From positions 1 to 64,000 of the forward strand of contig JBKHII010000007.1 of the NCBI GenBank assembly GCA_046538735.1: a DNA stretch of 64,000 bases, given 5' to 3'. Source of the DNA: SLST01 sp046538735 (lineage in GTDB: Bacteria > Spirochaetota > Spirochaetia > DSM-27196 > SLST01). Below the pieces are notes generated by a model. It saw only the letters and a list, made by a program, of their open reading frames with translations. It was not told where the DNA came from and searched no databases. A program made the position numbers and the translations under genes. How positions within the stretch are numbered: position 1 is the first letter of the stretch; each line of letters opens with the position of its first letter. This document shows, one piece after another, positions 22,679-30,490 of this stretch.

Positions 22679-23497
22679 ATGCCCGTCACAACCAGTCAGC
22701 AGATAACACGCTACTTCAACCAGTTCTCGCAGGCAGAAGTGACGTTCACGCGGGAAGTAGTACACACGCTTCTGTTGAACACGAAACACGTGCATCTGAA
22801 GTGCATGGGATCGCACTGGCCATGCATCATCTATGCCGCTTCGATGACAACGGCAAAGATTATAGCAAACCTCAAGAGCGGCCTCAACGAATGCCTGCGA
22901 AACGCCAACAACGTCGTCCAACTCCGTTTCAGCTTCGCTGAGCCCGACAAGCCCGATCCCATCACCTTCTTCATCCCCGCCCGGGTCGTGGCGAGCCAGC
23001 CGTACGGTGAGAAGACCCCGGACCTTTTCTTTGCAAGCCTCGAGTACACTCAACGCCCGCCGGACGATCTCATTCAGATTCTCGGGCAGTTCCTGGAGGC
23101 GAACGTCAACGCAAAGCGACGCAGAGAGGAACGGATCCCTCTCTCGCCGCACAGCATCAGGCAGCTGGGGTTGGTGGTGGACGCGTGCGGCGTCTCGGTA
23201 GACGGCGTACCCCGCAACACGATCATCCGCGATCTGTCGTTCTCGGGGTGCAAGGCGATACTCGCCGGCATCGCGAAGATGCTCGTGAGCAAACCGGTCG
23301 TCGTTCGTCTTGTATTCAACGACCCGGAGCAGGCGTTTCAGATTCCCGGCGTCATCTGCAGGTACGACCCCGTAGAGGGGCACGAGGAGATCGCCGCTTT
23401 CGGTATCCAATTCGCGGAAGACAAGGTCCCCATGGCCTACAAGATGAGGATCAACTCCGCGCTCAAGCTCTTCCGGTCAAAAAGCGCAGACACGTAA
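22679..23497 (+). CDS. PilZ-domain c-di-GMP receptor (PlzA-like)
   Basis: The 272-residue protein has an N-terminal PilZN-like domain (residues 1-140) and a C-terminal PilZ domain. The c-di-GMP binding signature is present: the arginine-rich RRREER around residue 145 and DLSFSG around residue 187. This two-domain form is typical of spirochaetal proteins such as Borrelia PlzA. It should change conformation on binding c-di-GMP and act on motility or gene expression. The next gene, a TPR protein, starts immediately after its stop (TAAATG), so the two are probably expressed together. Confidence 0.82.
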   Translation: MPVTTSQQITRYFNQFSQAEVTFTREVVHTLLLNTKHVHLKCMGSHWPCIIYAASMTTAKIIANLKSGLNECLRNANNVVQLRFSFAEPDKPDPITFFIPARVVASQPYGEKTPDLFFASLEYTQRPPDDLIQILGQFLEANVNAKRRREERIPLSPHSIRQLGLVVDACGVSVDGVPRNTIIRDLSFSGCKAILAGIAKMLVSKPVVVRLVFNDPEQAFQIPGVICRYDPVEGHEEIAAFGIQFAEDKVPMAYKMRINSALKLFRSKSADT

Positions 23498-24601
23498 ATG
23501 ACGGATAAACTCTCCGACATCATCTTCATTTCCGTTCCGGATACATTGGAGCGGCAGATCGGCACGTTCACGGTGGACCCCGACCGGCTCCTGCCGGTTG
23601 AAGTCACCTCGGGGGCCGACCGGTACGACATCCACGACCTCGCATGGGAGCAGATCGTTGCGGCGATGCTGAAGATCCTCGCCTACGCTCCCGAGCACGA
23701 GGACGCAGACTACTACCGCGAGTTCGTGCTTGCAGCGACGCCTACCATCATCGAGGACCTCACGGAGACCGCGATCATCAAGTCTCGGAACGGGGATCTC
23801 GAGATCGCCGAGGAGATATTCCTCGCGCTCAAGGGACTTCAGCCGAACGACCAGCGCGCGCTGGTCAATCTCGCGCTGCTCTACGAACAGCGCGCCCTGG
23901 AGGCCGGGAGGGTGGACGACGCATCCGGCGCCAACGACTACGTGGACCGGGCGTTGGAGGTCTATGAAGAGCTCTTCTCGTTCGACGACACGATTCCCGA
24001 GGCCCACCTCAACGCAGGCTTCTTTCTCGCCAAGCAACAGCGATACGACGAGGCGCGCCGCCATCTCAGCGCGTACGTTGACCGCGGCGACGACGAGGAG
24101 CGCAAGCAGGAAGCTCGCAAGGTCATAGCACAGATAGAGTCCCAGGATCTCGGGGACTCGCTGTTCCGTGAGTCGTACGAGCTTATCCAGGCGGGAGACG
24201 AGGAGAAAGGGGTCGAACGAGTCGAGCGGTTCATTGAGACACACCCCGATGTCTGGAACGCCTGGTTCCTGCTCGGCTGGGGGCACCGGCGGCTCCGTCA
24301 CTTCGAACAAGCGAAGGAGGCGTTCGAACGCGCTCTCGAACTGGGTCCTCGGCAGCCGGACACGCTGAATGAGCTCGCGATCTGCCATCTCGAGTTGGAC
24401 GACGCCATGGGAGCCCGAGCGCTCCTGACCGAAGCCCTCGCCGCCGAACCGGAGAATACGAAGGTCATTTCGAACCTCGGGATCCTCGCGCTCAAGGAAA
24501 GCGACGAGGAGGAAGCGGCAGGCTACTTCCGGACGGTCCTGGAAATCGACCCGAGCGACCGAGTCGCTCGCGCCTACCTCGACCAGCTCTCCGGGAACTA
24601 G
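23498..24601 (+). CDS. TPR-repeat protein
   Basis: The 367-residue protein is built largely of tetratricopeptide repeats. They are clear at about residues 85-125, 150-190 and 235-365 (for example AWFLLGWGHRRLRHFEQAKEAFERALEL broken over two helices, then NELAICHLELDDAMGARALL and SNLGILALKESDEEEAAGYF). There is no signal peptide, so it is cytoplasmic and likely a scaffold. Its ATG abuts the stop of the PilZ gene. A partnership in c-di-GMP signalling is an inference from this coupling. The flagellin leader follows. Confidence 0.82.
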   Translation: MTDKLSDIIFISVPDTLERQIGTFTVDPDRLLPVEVTSGADRYDIHDLAWEQIVAAMLKILAYAPEHEDADYYREFVLAATPTIIEDLTETAIIKSRNGDLEIAEEIFLALKGLQPNDQRALVNLALLYEQRALEAGRVDDASGANDYVDRALEVYEELFSFDDTIPEAHLNAGFFLAKQQRYDEARRHLSAYVDRGDDEERKQEARKVIAQIESQDLGDSLFRESYELIQAGDEEKGVERVERFIETHPDVWNAWFLLGWGHRRLRHFEQAKEAFERALELGPRQPDTLNELAICHLELDDAMGARALLTEALAAEPENTKVISNLGILALKESDEEEAAGYFRTVLEIDPSDRVARAYLDQLSGN

Positions 24602-24628
24602 TCCCAACCACGCCCTCAACTTTTCGTC

Positions 24629-24656
24629 TCAAGTTTTTGCACGCCGCGACCGATGC
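24629..24656 (+). promoter_or_regulatory. Possible sigma-28 promoter of flaB
   Basis: TCAAGTTT (24629-24636) and ACCGATGC (24649-24656), 12 bp apart, resemble the flagellar sigma-28 consensus TAAAGTTT-N11-GCCGATAA. The match is partial, but it is the best flagellar-type promoter upstream of the flagellin gene. Confidence 0.4.
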
Positions 24657-24723
24657 TCGTGACAGGGTTGTTTGCGTTTCGCCGCGAGGCGAGGCGCCTA
24701 TCTCCCCCGCTCTCTTTCTATAT

Positions 24724-24741
24724 CGGTGTTTCTGAACACCG
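24724..24741 (+). terminator. Hairpin in the flaB leader
   Basis: CGGTGTT (24724-24730) and AACACCG (24735-24741) form a perfect 7-bp stem with a TCTG loop. No T-tract follows. It may end the PilZ-TPR transcript weakly or be part of the leader fold. Confidence 0.35.
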
Positions 24742-24859
24742 GTTGAGAGAAGATTGAAAAAAAGAGCCGTGAACTCGGAGTCGAGTTGCAGGGTTCGGAA
24801 GGAGGTGTGACGAAACGAGAATCGCCCGGAACGTCGAACCGGGCAGAAGAGGCGAAGGC

Positions 24860-24877
24860 AAGGGCACGGATGCCCTT
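24860..24877 (+). promoter_or_regulatory. CsrA-type hairpin in the flaB leader
   Basis: AAGGGCA and TGCCCTT form a perfect 7-bp stem that presents CGGA in its loop, giving the ACGGAUG context of high-affinity CsrA sites. It lies 53 nt before the start codon. Together with the GGA at the Shine-Dalgarno (24919-24926) this mirrors the two-site CsrA control of the flagellin leader in Bacillus subtilis. Confidence 0.65.
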
Positions 24878-24918
24878 CACGCCGCGCCGTGGCGTAGTGC
24901 CGCGGCGAGAACCAACTC

Positions 24919-24926
24919 ACGGAGGA
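24919..24926 (+). promoter_or_regulatory. Shine-Dalgarno of flaB with overlapping CsrA motif
   Basis: ACGGAGGA contains both the ribosome binding site GGAGG and an A-n-GGA motif recognised by CsrA. CsrA bound here would block ribosomes directly. Confidence 0.55.
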
Positions 24927-24930
24927 TTAG

Positions 24931-25788
24931 ATGATCATCAATCACAACCTGAGCGCGATGTTCGCGCAGCGCGAGCGCGGAGTCGTTGTCGATCGACTCG
25001 ACAACAACATCGAGAAGCTCTCGTCCGGTATGCGGATCAACCGCGCGGGCGACGATCCGGCAGGACTTGCCGTCAGCGAGAAGATGCGGAGCCAGATTCG
25101 AGGCTTGAATCAGGCGTCCCGCAACGCGGCGGACGGCATATCGTTCATTCAAACTTCGGAAGGCTACCTGCAGGAAAGCCAGGACATCATGCAACGCATT
25201 CGCGAGCTCGCCGTCCAGGCATCCAACGGTATCTACAGTTCGGAAGACCGCATGCAGATCCAGGTCGAGATCTCCCAGCTCGTTGACGAGGTGGACCGCA
25301 TCGCCAGTCATGCCCAGTTCAACGGCATGAACATGCTGACCGGCCGTTTCGCTCGCGATACCGGCGAGAACGTCGTCACGGCGAGCATGTGGTTCCACAT
25401 CGGCGCAAACATGGACCAGCGTGAACAGGTCTACATCGGCACGATGACGGCCCGCGGCCTGGGCGTCCGTTTCGAGGACGACAGCATCGTCTCGCTGTCC
25501 ACGCCTGAGGGCGCCAACCGAACGATCGGAATCGTGGATGCAGCTCTGCGAAAGGTGAACAAGCAGCGCGCCGACCTCGGTGCGTATCAGAACCGGCTCG
25601 AGCACGCGATTCGCGGCCTCGACGTTGGTGCTGAGAACCTGCAGGCATCCGAGGCCCGGATCAGAGACACCGACATGGCTCAGGAAATCGTCAAGTACAC
25701 GACGAACCAGATCCTCCTGCAGAGCTCCAGTGCGATGCTCGCGCAGGCAAACACGACGCCTCAGTCCGTATTGCAATTGCTGGGCTAA
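24931..25788 (+). CDS. flaB: Flagellin FlaB (first copy)
   Basis: FlaB forms the core of the periplasmic flagellar filament. The 285-residue protein has conserved N-terminal (MIINHNLSAMFAQRERGV...) and C-terminal (ANTTPQSVLQLLG) D0/D1 helices and only a short central part, as is normal for spirochaetal flagellins that lack surface domains. Characteristic blocks are IEKLSSGMRINRAGDDPAGL, ANTTPQ, and AQFNGMNMLTG. It has no signal peptide, since export is through the flagellar type III system. The leader carries CsrA-like sites. A second, very similar flagellin follows 292 bp downstream. Confidence 0.96.
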   Translation: MIINHNLSAMFAQRERGVVVDRLDNNIEKLSSGMRINRAGDDPAGLAVSEKMRSQIRGLNQASRNAADGISFIQTSEGYLQESQDIMQRIRELAVQASNGIYSSEDRMQIQVEISQLVDEVDRIASHAQFNGMNMLTGRFARDTGENVVTASMWFHIGANMDQREQVYIGTMTARGLGVRFEDDSIVSLSTPEGANRTIGIVDAALRKVNKQRADLGAYQNRLEHAIRGLDVGAENLQASEARIRDTDMAQEIVKYTTNQILLQSSSAMLAQANTTPQSVLQLLG

Positions 25789-25807
25789 GGTAGTATTCTT
25801 GAACGTG

Positions 25808-25832
25808 GCGGCGTCCCATTTTGGGGCGCCGC
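25808..25832 (+). terminator. Strong hairpin after the first flaB gene
   Basis: GCGGCGTCCC (25808-25817) pairs over ten positions with GGGGCGCCGC (25823-25832), one being a G-U wobble, around an ATTTT loop. No T-tract follows, so it may stabilise the flaB 3' end and attenuate read-through rather than end transcription fully. Confidence 0.55.
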
Positions 25833-26037
25833 GTCTTCGCTCCCGGCGTGGAGTTGCTTCGCGCGGGACTGATCTTTGAAAAAAACCCCCTTGATGCCCG
25901 GTTGGCTGACCGGTGCTGCTCGAGGTGGTGTCCCTGCGAGAAGAGTCAACTCATCGTAGATGAGCTGGTTCTTCCGAGAAGGCGCGACGAACGGAGCAGA
26001 AGGAGCGCGATTGACTTCTGAAGCGCCTGCAGGAAGT

Positions 26038-26056
26038 GAGGGCACGGATTGCCCTC
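26038..26056 (+). promoter_or_regulatory. CsrA-type hairpin in the second flaB leader
   Basis: GAGGGCA and TGCCCTC form a perfect 7-bp stem with a CGGAT loop. It is the counterpart of the hairpin at 24860-24877, with the basal A-T pair changed to G-C, a compensatory difference that supports selection on the structure. The gene's Shine-Dalgarno CAAGGAGG (26069-26075 region) carries the second GGA. The remaining bases 25833-26037 hold no gene that I can see. Confidence 0.65.
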
Positions 26057-26080
26057 ATGCGACACATCAAGGAGGGTCAT

Positions 26081-26935
26081 ATGATCATCAATCACAACAC
26101 GAGTGCCGCATTCGCGTCGCGTACCTTGAATTTCCGTCAAGACAGGATTCAGGGCAGCATCGAGAAACTCTCGAGCGGAATGCGCATCAATCGTGCCGGG
26201 GATGACGCCTCTGGACTCGCCGTCAGTGAGAAGCTTCGGAGTCAGATTCGAGGTCTCAATCAGGCGGAACGAAACATCCAGAACGCGGTCAGCTTCATCC
26301 AGACGAGCGAGGGCTACCTGCAGAACACGCAGGACATCCTCCACCGGATTCGCGAGCTCTCGGTTCAGAGTGCCAACGGCATCTATACCGCAGAGGATCG
26401 CATGCAGATCCAGGTAGAGGTCTCGCAACTCGTCGACGAGGTGAACCGGATTGCTTCCCACGCTCAGTTCAACGGTATGAACATGCTGACCGGAGCCTTC
26501 GCGCGCGATTCGGCGACGGAACAGGTCATGCAGTTCCAGGTGGGAGCAAACATGGACCAGAGCGAGCGAGTGTTTATCGGGACCATGACGGCCCGGGCGC
26601 TCGGCTTGGAGGACACGCAGGGCGAAGGCGGGATCGTATCGATCTCGACCCCGGAACTCGCCAATCGAACGATTGGCGTCGTGGACACGGCGCTGCGCCA
26701 GGTAAACCGCCAGCGAGCCGATCTCGGTGCGTACCAGAATCGGTTTGAGATCGCCCAGGAGGGCGTCGCAGTCGCTGCGGAGAACCTTGCCGCCGCAGAG
26801 AGCCGTATCCGAGACACCGACATGGCCGGCCAGGTCGTTGATTTCGTGAGGGATCAGATCCTGGTTCAGGCCAACACGGCGATGCTCGCCCAGGCGAACA
26901 CGCAGCCGCAGTCGGTTCTTCAGCTATTGGGTTAG
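26081..26935 (+). CDS. flaB: Flagellin FlaB (second copy)
   Basis: The 284-residue flagellin is closely similar to the upstream copy across its whole length, with the same IEKLSSGMRINRAGDD and AQFNGMNMLTG blocks and the C-terminal ANTQPQSVLQLLG. The start at 26081 (MIINHNTSAAF) follows AAGGAGG; the upstream in-frame codon at 26036 would run through the regulatory hairpin. Spirochaetes often build the filament core from two or more FlaB proteins, and tandem copies with separate leaders would allow different levels. It is followed by flaG. Confidence 0.95.
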   Translation: MIINHNTSAAFASRTLNFRQDRIQGSIEKLSSGMRINRAGDDASGLAVSEKLRSQIRGLNQAERNIQNAVSFIQTSEGYLQNTQDILHRIRELSVQSANGIYTAEDRMQIQVEVSQLVDEVNRIASHAQFNGMNMLTGAFARDSATEQVMQFQVGANMDQSERVFIGTMTARALGLEDTQGEGGIVSISTPELANRTIGVVDTALRQVNRQRADLGAYQNRFEIAQEGVAVAAENLAAAESRIRDTDMAGQVVDFVRDQILVQANTAMLAQANTQPQSVLQLLG

Positions 26936-27029
26936 TACTGGGATTCGTCTCCGTTCGTGACAGCCGACCTCGAGGCAGCTGTGCACACCCCAAGAGATCA
27001 CTGGACGTCATCTTTTGGGTATTCCGAGT

Positions 27030-27057
27030 CGGGAGAGGGTTCGCGCTCTCTCTCCCG
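27030..27057 (+). terminator. Hairpin after the second flaB gene
   Basis: CGGGAGAG (27030-27037) pairs with CTCTCCCG (27050-27057), followed by CTCCCCTTTA. The run of Ts is short, so some transcription may continue into flaG. Confidence 0.45.
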
Positions 27058-27073
27058 CTCCCCTTTAGACGCG

Positions 27074-27093
27074 ATCTTACACGGAGGTAAGAT
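27074..27093 (+). promoter_or_regulatory. Hairpin presenting the flaG Shine-Dalgarno in its loop
   Basis: ATCTTAC (27074-27080) and GTAAGAT (27087-27093) form a perfect 7-bp stem around the loop ACGGAG, and the flaG ATG begins at the very next base. The ribosome binding site is therefore held in the hairpin, and the loop shows the GGA that CsrA recognises. Folding alone, or CsrA binding, would be expected to hold back flaG translation. Confidence 0.6.
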
Positions 27094-27459
27094 ATGTCTA
27101 TGGAGATTACTGGGATAGTCGGTCAGGGCGGCCCTCATCGATCGAATCCCGGGGAGTTCAGGGCGCAGCGCTCGCCAACACAGGCTGAGCAGACTGCTTT
27201 GCGAGCGGAACAGAATCTCTCATCCGTCGTGAACGAGACCATGGAAGTCGAGACGCTTGTCAAAGACCTTCAGATCGTCACGTCTGCCTTGGACAAGCGG
27301 CTGAAGTTCAGCATCAACCAGGAGCTCAATCAGATCGTCGTCAAGGTCATTGATCGCCAAACCGATAAGGTGATCAAGGAGCTTCCGCCTGAGGAGATTC
27401 AGCGGCTCCATGTCCGCATCCGCGAGGCGATCGGCCTGCTGATAGACGAGGAGATCTAG
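27094..27459 (+). CDS. flaG: FlaG family flagellar protein
   Basis: The 121-residue protein has a variable N-terminal half and a conserved FlaG C-terminus (KRLKFSINQELNQIVVKVIDRQ, split at KVID, then KVIKELPPEEIQRLHVRI). In other bacteria FlaG affects filament length. Its position between flagellin genes and fliD is the usual one. Translation start is fixed by the ATG directly after the regulatory hairpin; a second in-frame ATG two codons later is less likely. Confidence 0.9.
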   Translation: MSMEITGIVGQGGPHRSNPGEFRAQRSPTQAEQTALRAEQNLSSVVNETMEVETLVKDLQIVTSALDKRLKFSINQELNQIVVKVIDRQTDKVIKELPPEEIQRLHVRIREAIGLLIDEEI

Positions 27460-27526
27460 CCGCGCCTGATATTCGCCCCGGGTCGCGCTACCCTTTCCAA
27501 CGGCGGACGCGATACGGGAGGGATTC

Positions 27527-29542
27527 GTGTCAGACATCATGATTCCCGGAATCACGAATTCCGGCCTCAACACAGACGGGATGGTGGAAGACATCATGGA
27601 GGCAGAGCGTGCCCCCGTCACCCGCATGGAAGACCGCATTGACAGCTACGAAGAGGAACGCGAAGCGTGGCTTGAGATCGGTCGGCGTGCGTCCAATCTG
27701 CAGGAAGCCGCCCGTCTTTTGTTCGGCTTCGAGAACCCCTTCAACGAGAGAATAGCCTCCTCCACGAACGAAGGCGTCCTCGTCGCCTCCGCCGAGCGCG
27801 CCGCACCCGAAGGAACCAGCCGCATCGCTGTTCACCAACTCGCCGAAGCCGACCGTTTCTTCTCGCGTAGCCTCCCGAGCGACTTCCAAGTCGCCGCCGG
27901 CCGCTACGGTTTTCGCGTCGGCGAGGAGGAGGAGTACTTCGCCTTCTCCGGGGGTTCACTCGAGTCGTTCGCGGAGGCGATCAACAGACGGGCCGGAGAC
28001 GTAGTCGGTGCGCGCGTCGTACGCAATACGGCCGACTCGAAGACCATCCTGATCGAGGCGAACCGGACCGGCGCAGAGAATCAGCTCTCGTTCCTCGAGG
28101 ACGCACGGTCGTTTGCGCTCGAGGCCGGCGTTCTCGAAGAGGTCCGTGACCAGGTCGTGCAGGCGCCGATCCAGGCGAGCACGGTCGACGGCACAACGGC
28201 AAGTTCCACGAGAACGGTGCAGGCGGGTACTCTCACCGTTGAACCGGAAGGACAGGCCACGGTTCGCCTTCCGGCGCCCGTCACGGACACCGAATCGCTC
28301 GTGATGGAGCTGGAGGTCGACGTTCGGAACCTCTCCGAGGAGTGGACCGCGCCCGAGCCGCCACCGGGACCAGAGATCCCGGACACGGGAAGCATCACGC
28401 TCGGCGACGTAACGATCGAGAATGCGCCGTCCGAGGTTCCGCTCCCGGGCTGGGAGCCACCGGAACCCCCGGAGGTGCGCGAGGATCCGTCGATCCTGTT
28501 TCTCAGCTCCTCGGGTCGCCGGATCGAGCTTCCGGCGCTCGCAGACACGGAGGGGTTCGAGACTGTCCGCGTGCCGCTCTCCCAGTTCGCGGACCGACTC
28601 GACGCGATCGAGGTGCGGAACAACAACACGCATCGCCGGGTCCGAGTCCGAAACATCACGATATACGACCCCCGCACGCGGGGCGACGTGGCTCCGCTCA
28701 ATCCGGTCAGCACCGCACGCGACGCGATCGTTGAAATTGAGGGCATCGAGGTGATTCGCCCGACCAATGCGATCGACGATCTGATCGACGGTGTGACGCT
28801 CAACCTCCGCGGCACGAGCAGCGTACCGGTGGACGTGACGGTCGAACCCGATCGGGAGGCGGTTACCGACTCTCTGATCCAGTTCGTCTTCTACTACAAC
28901 GAGCTCGTTCGCCATATCAACATCCTGACCCGGAGTGAAGAAGCAATCGTAGACGAGCTCACGAACCTGAACGACGACGAGCGCCAGGAGGCGCTCGAAG
29001 ACCTGGGTCTGCTCCAGGGAAATCTCTCGCTGAACTCGCTCAAGTCGCGTCTCCAGACGATCATGATGAACGCCTACCCCACGGACGCGGGGACAGCGCT
29101 CGCGATGCTCGCGCAGATGGGCATCTCGACCAACGAGTCGGGTCCCGGAAGCGGCGTCAACTCGAGCAGACTGCGAGGGTACATGGAGATGAACCCCGCC
29201 GACGTGGAGACCGTCCTTCAGACGCGGTTCGCTTCCGCGCGTCAGCTCTTCGGAAGCGACTCGAACGGAGACCGAGCCGTGGATACCGGCGTCGCCTACG
29301 AGATCGACCGCAATCTTCGCCCGTACGTTCAGACCGACGGGCTCATTCCGCAGCGAACCGGGAACATCGAGCAATCGATTTCGGACACGCAGAATCGCAT
29401 TGAACGCGAGAATGCGCGCCTGGAAGAGGTCGAAGCGCGGTATCGCGCGGAGTTCGCGCAGATGGAGGCGGCGATGCAGGAGATGAAGGAGAACCAGCGC
29501 GCTCTTCAGAACCTCCAGACGCAGTCGGGAGGGCAGCAATAG
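27527..29542 (+). CDS. fliD: Flagellar hook-associated protein 2 (filament cap)
   Basis: FliD caps the growing filament and helps flagellin fold into it. The 671-residue protein has the N-terminal FliD domain (IPGITNSGLNTDGMVEDIM, followed by a coiled stretch) and a C-terminal coiled coil (IEQSISDTQNRIERENARL and EVEARYRAEFAQMEAAM) with the typical alternating heptads. A proline-rich stretch PEPPPGPEIP lies in the middle, in the variable domain. It starts with GTG after GGGAGGG. It is longer than most FliD proteins, as in other spirochaetes. Confidence 0.93.
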   Translation: MSDIMIPGITNSGLNTDGMVEDIMEAERAPVTRMEDRIDSYEEEREAWLEIGRRASNLQEAARLLFGFENPFNERIASSTNEGVLVASAERAAPEGTSRIAVHQLAEADRFFSRSLPSDFQVAAGRYGFRVGEEEEYFAFSGGSLESFAEAINRRAGDVVGARVVRNTADSKTILIEANRTGAENQLSFLEDARSFALEAGVLEEVRDQVVQAPIQASTVDGTTASSTRTVQAGTLTVEPEGQATVRLPAPVTDTESLVMELEVDVRNLSEEWTAPEPPPGPEIPDTGSITLGDVTIENAPSEVPLPGWEPPEPPEVREDPSILFLSSSGRRIELPALADTEGFETVRVPLSQFADRLDAIEVRNNNTHRRVRVRNITIYDPRTRGDVAPLNPVSTARDAIVEIEGIEVIRPTNAIDDLIDGVTLNLRGTSSVPVDVTVEPDREAVTDSLIQFVFYYNELVRHINILTRSEEAIVDELTNLNDDERQEALEDLGLLQGNLSLNSLKSRLQTIMMNAYPTDAGTALAMLAQMGISTNESGPGSGVNSSRLRGYMEMNPADVETVLQTRFASARQLFGSDSNGDRAVDTGVAYEIDRNLRPYVQTDGLIPQRTGNIEQSISDTQNRIERENARLEEVEARYRAEFAQMEAAMQEMKENQRALQNLQTQSGGQQ

Positions 29543-29602
29543 ATGAACCGGGCGGCTCACGTGGCTTGGCTTTGCTGCCGAGACTAGGAGAGGGAGACGC
29601 AT

Positions 29603-30490
29603 ATGGAAATCCTCGTCAACCACGAGCCGCTGGACTTCAAGCTCGAGAACGAATCCTCGGTCGGCGAAATCGTTGACGGGCTCGCTCATTGGCTCAGCGC
29701 CGGCCGTTTCGCAATCACCGCGATTGACGTGAACGCCACGTCGTATGCGCTCCACGACCGCGAATCGTGGGCCGACATCCAGATCGACGACGTGGACCGC
29801 CTTGCCGTGGAGGCGCTGCCGCTCACCGACGTGGATCACGCGACGCTCGTCGCGCTCGAGGAGTACTTCTCTATCCTCGCCGAGTGTCTGGAAACGCGGA
29901 ATGAGCTGCCGCTCGGTGAGCTCGTACGGGAGCTCCCCTACGTTCGCGCCAGGCTCACGCAGTTCTTCCCTGCGCTCGCGTCCGAAGACGGCGAGACATC
30001 CGTTCTCCTCGACGATCGGCTGGAACAGGGGAAGATGCCCCACCCGGAAAACGCGCGATCGCTCTCGGCCGAGGTCAACGATATCCGGACCATCATCCGC
30101 AGCCGCGAACGCGAGTACCGCGAGCCGGCTCGCGAGCTCGCGCTTACGTTGGGACATCTCTCGGCTACCCGGCCCGCACTCATCGAGGTTCCGGTTCAGC
30201 TCCAGACCGGAAAAGAGCAGGAAGCCATGCAGACCGTAGTCACGCTCACGGAGCTCCTGACCCGGGTCGTGCGGCTCGTTCCGCTCGTGGAGCGATCCGA
30301 GGACGACGCCGACATCAACGTGGAGGGAGTAAGGCGCTTTGCCGAAGAGCTCCTTCCGCACCTGATTGAGCTCAAGGATGCGCTCGAGATCCAGGACACG
30401 GTCCTCATCGGTGACCTGCTTGAGTACGAGGTCGCGCCGCGGCTGGAAGCGCTCCACCGGCTCCTGCCCGGGGGAACTCAGGAGCAATGA
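29603..30490 (+). CDS. Unknown protein of the flagellar operon
   Basis: I do not recognise this 295-residue protein. It has no signal peptide or membrane segment and looks mostly alpha-helical after a beta-rich N-terminus (MEILVNHEPLDFKLENESSV, a possible ubiquitin-like or effector-binding fold, then GEIVDGLAHWLSAGRFAIT). It is acidic and rich in Leu and Glu. It follows fliD by 60 bases and overlaps the PilZ gene at its end by four bases (ATGA), so it is probably a cytoplasmic flagellar or c-di-GMP-linked factor. Function is not known. Confidence 0.75.
   Translation: MEILVNHEPLDFKLENESSVGEIVDGLAHWLSAGRFAITAIDVNATSYALHDRESWADIQIDDVDRLAVEALPLTDVDHATLVALEEYFSILAECLETRNELPLGELVRELPYVRARLTQFFPALASEDGETSVLLDDRLEQGKMPHPENARSLSAEVNDIRTIIRSREREYREPARELALTLGHLSATRPALIEVPVQLQTGKEQEAMQTVVTLTELLTRVVRLVPLVERSEDDADINVEGVRRFAEELLPHLIELKDALEIQDTVLIGDLLEYEVAPRLEALHRLLPGGTQEQ

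Larger units (their letters stand above)
24602..24930 (+). other. Long flaB leader region
   Basis: There is no convincing gene in these 329 bases. It holds a possible sigma-28 promoter (24629-24656), a hairpin at 24724-24741, a second hairpin GCCCGG/CCGGGC (24824-24829 with 24839-24844), a purine-rich GGAAGGAGG near 24798, then the CsrA-like hairpin at 24860-24877 and the flaB Shine-Dalgarno. If the sigma-28 promoter is used, the untranslated leader is about 265 nt, long enough for strong post-transcriptional control. Confidence 0.6.

Noticed and set aside
24786..24930. Leader peptide beginning at the GGAAGGAGG-GTG in the flaB leader
   Set aside because: The frame runs on into flaB out of phase, without a stop before the flagellin start, and its sequence serves the regulatory hairpins.
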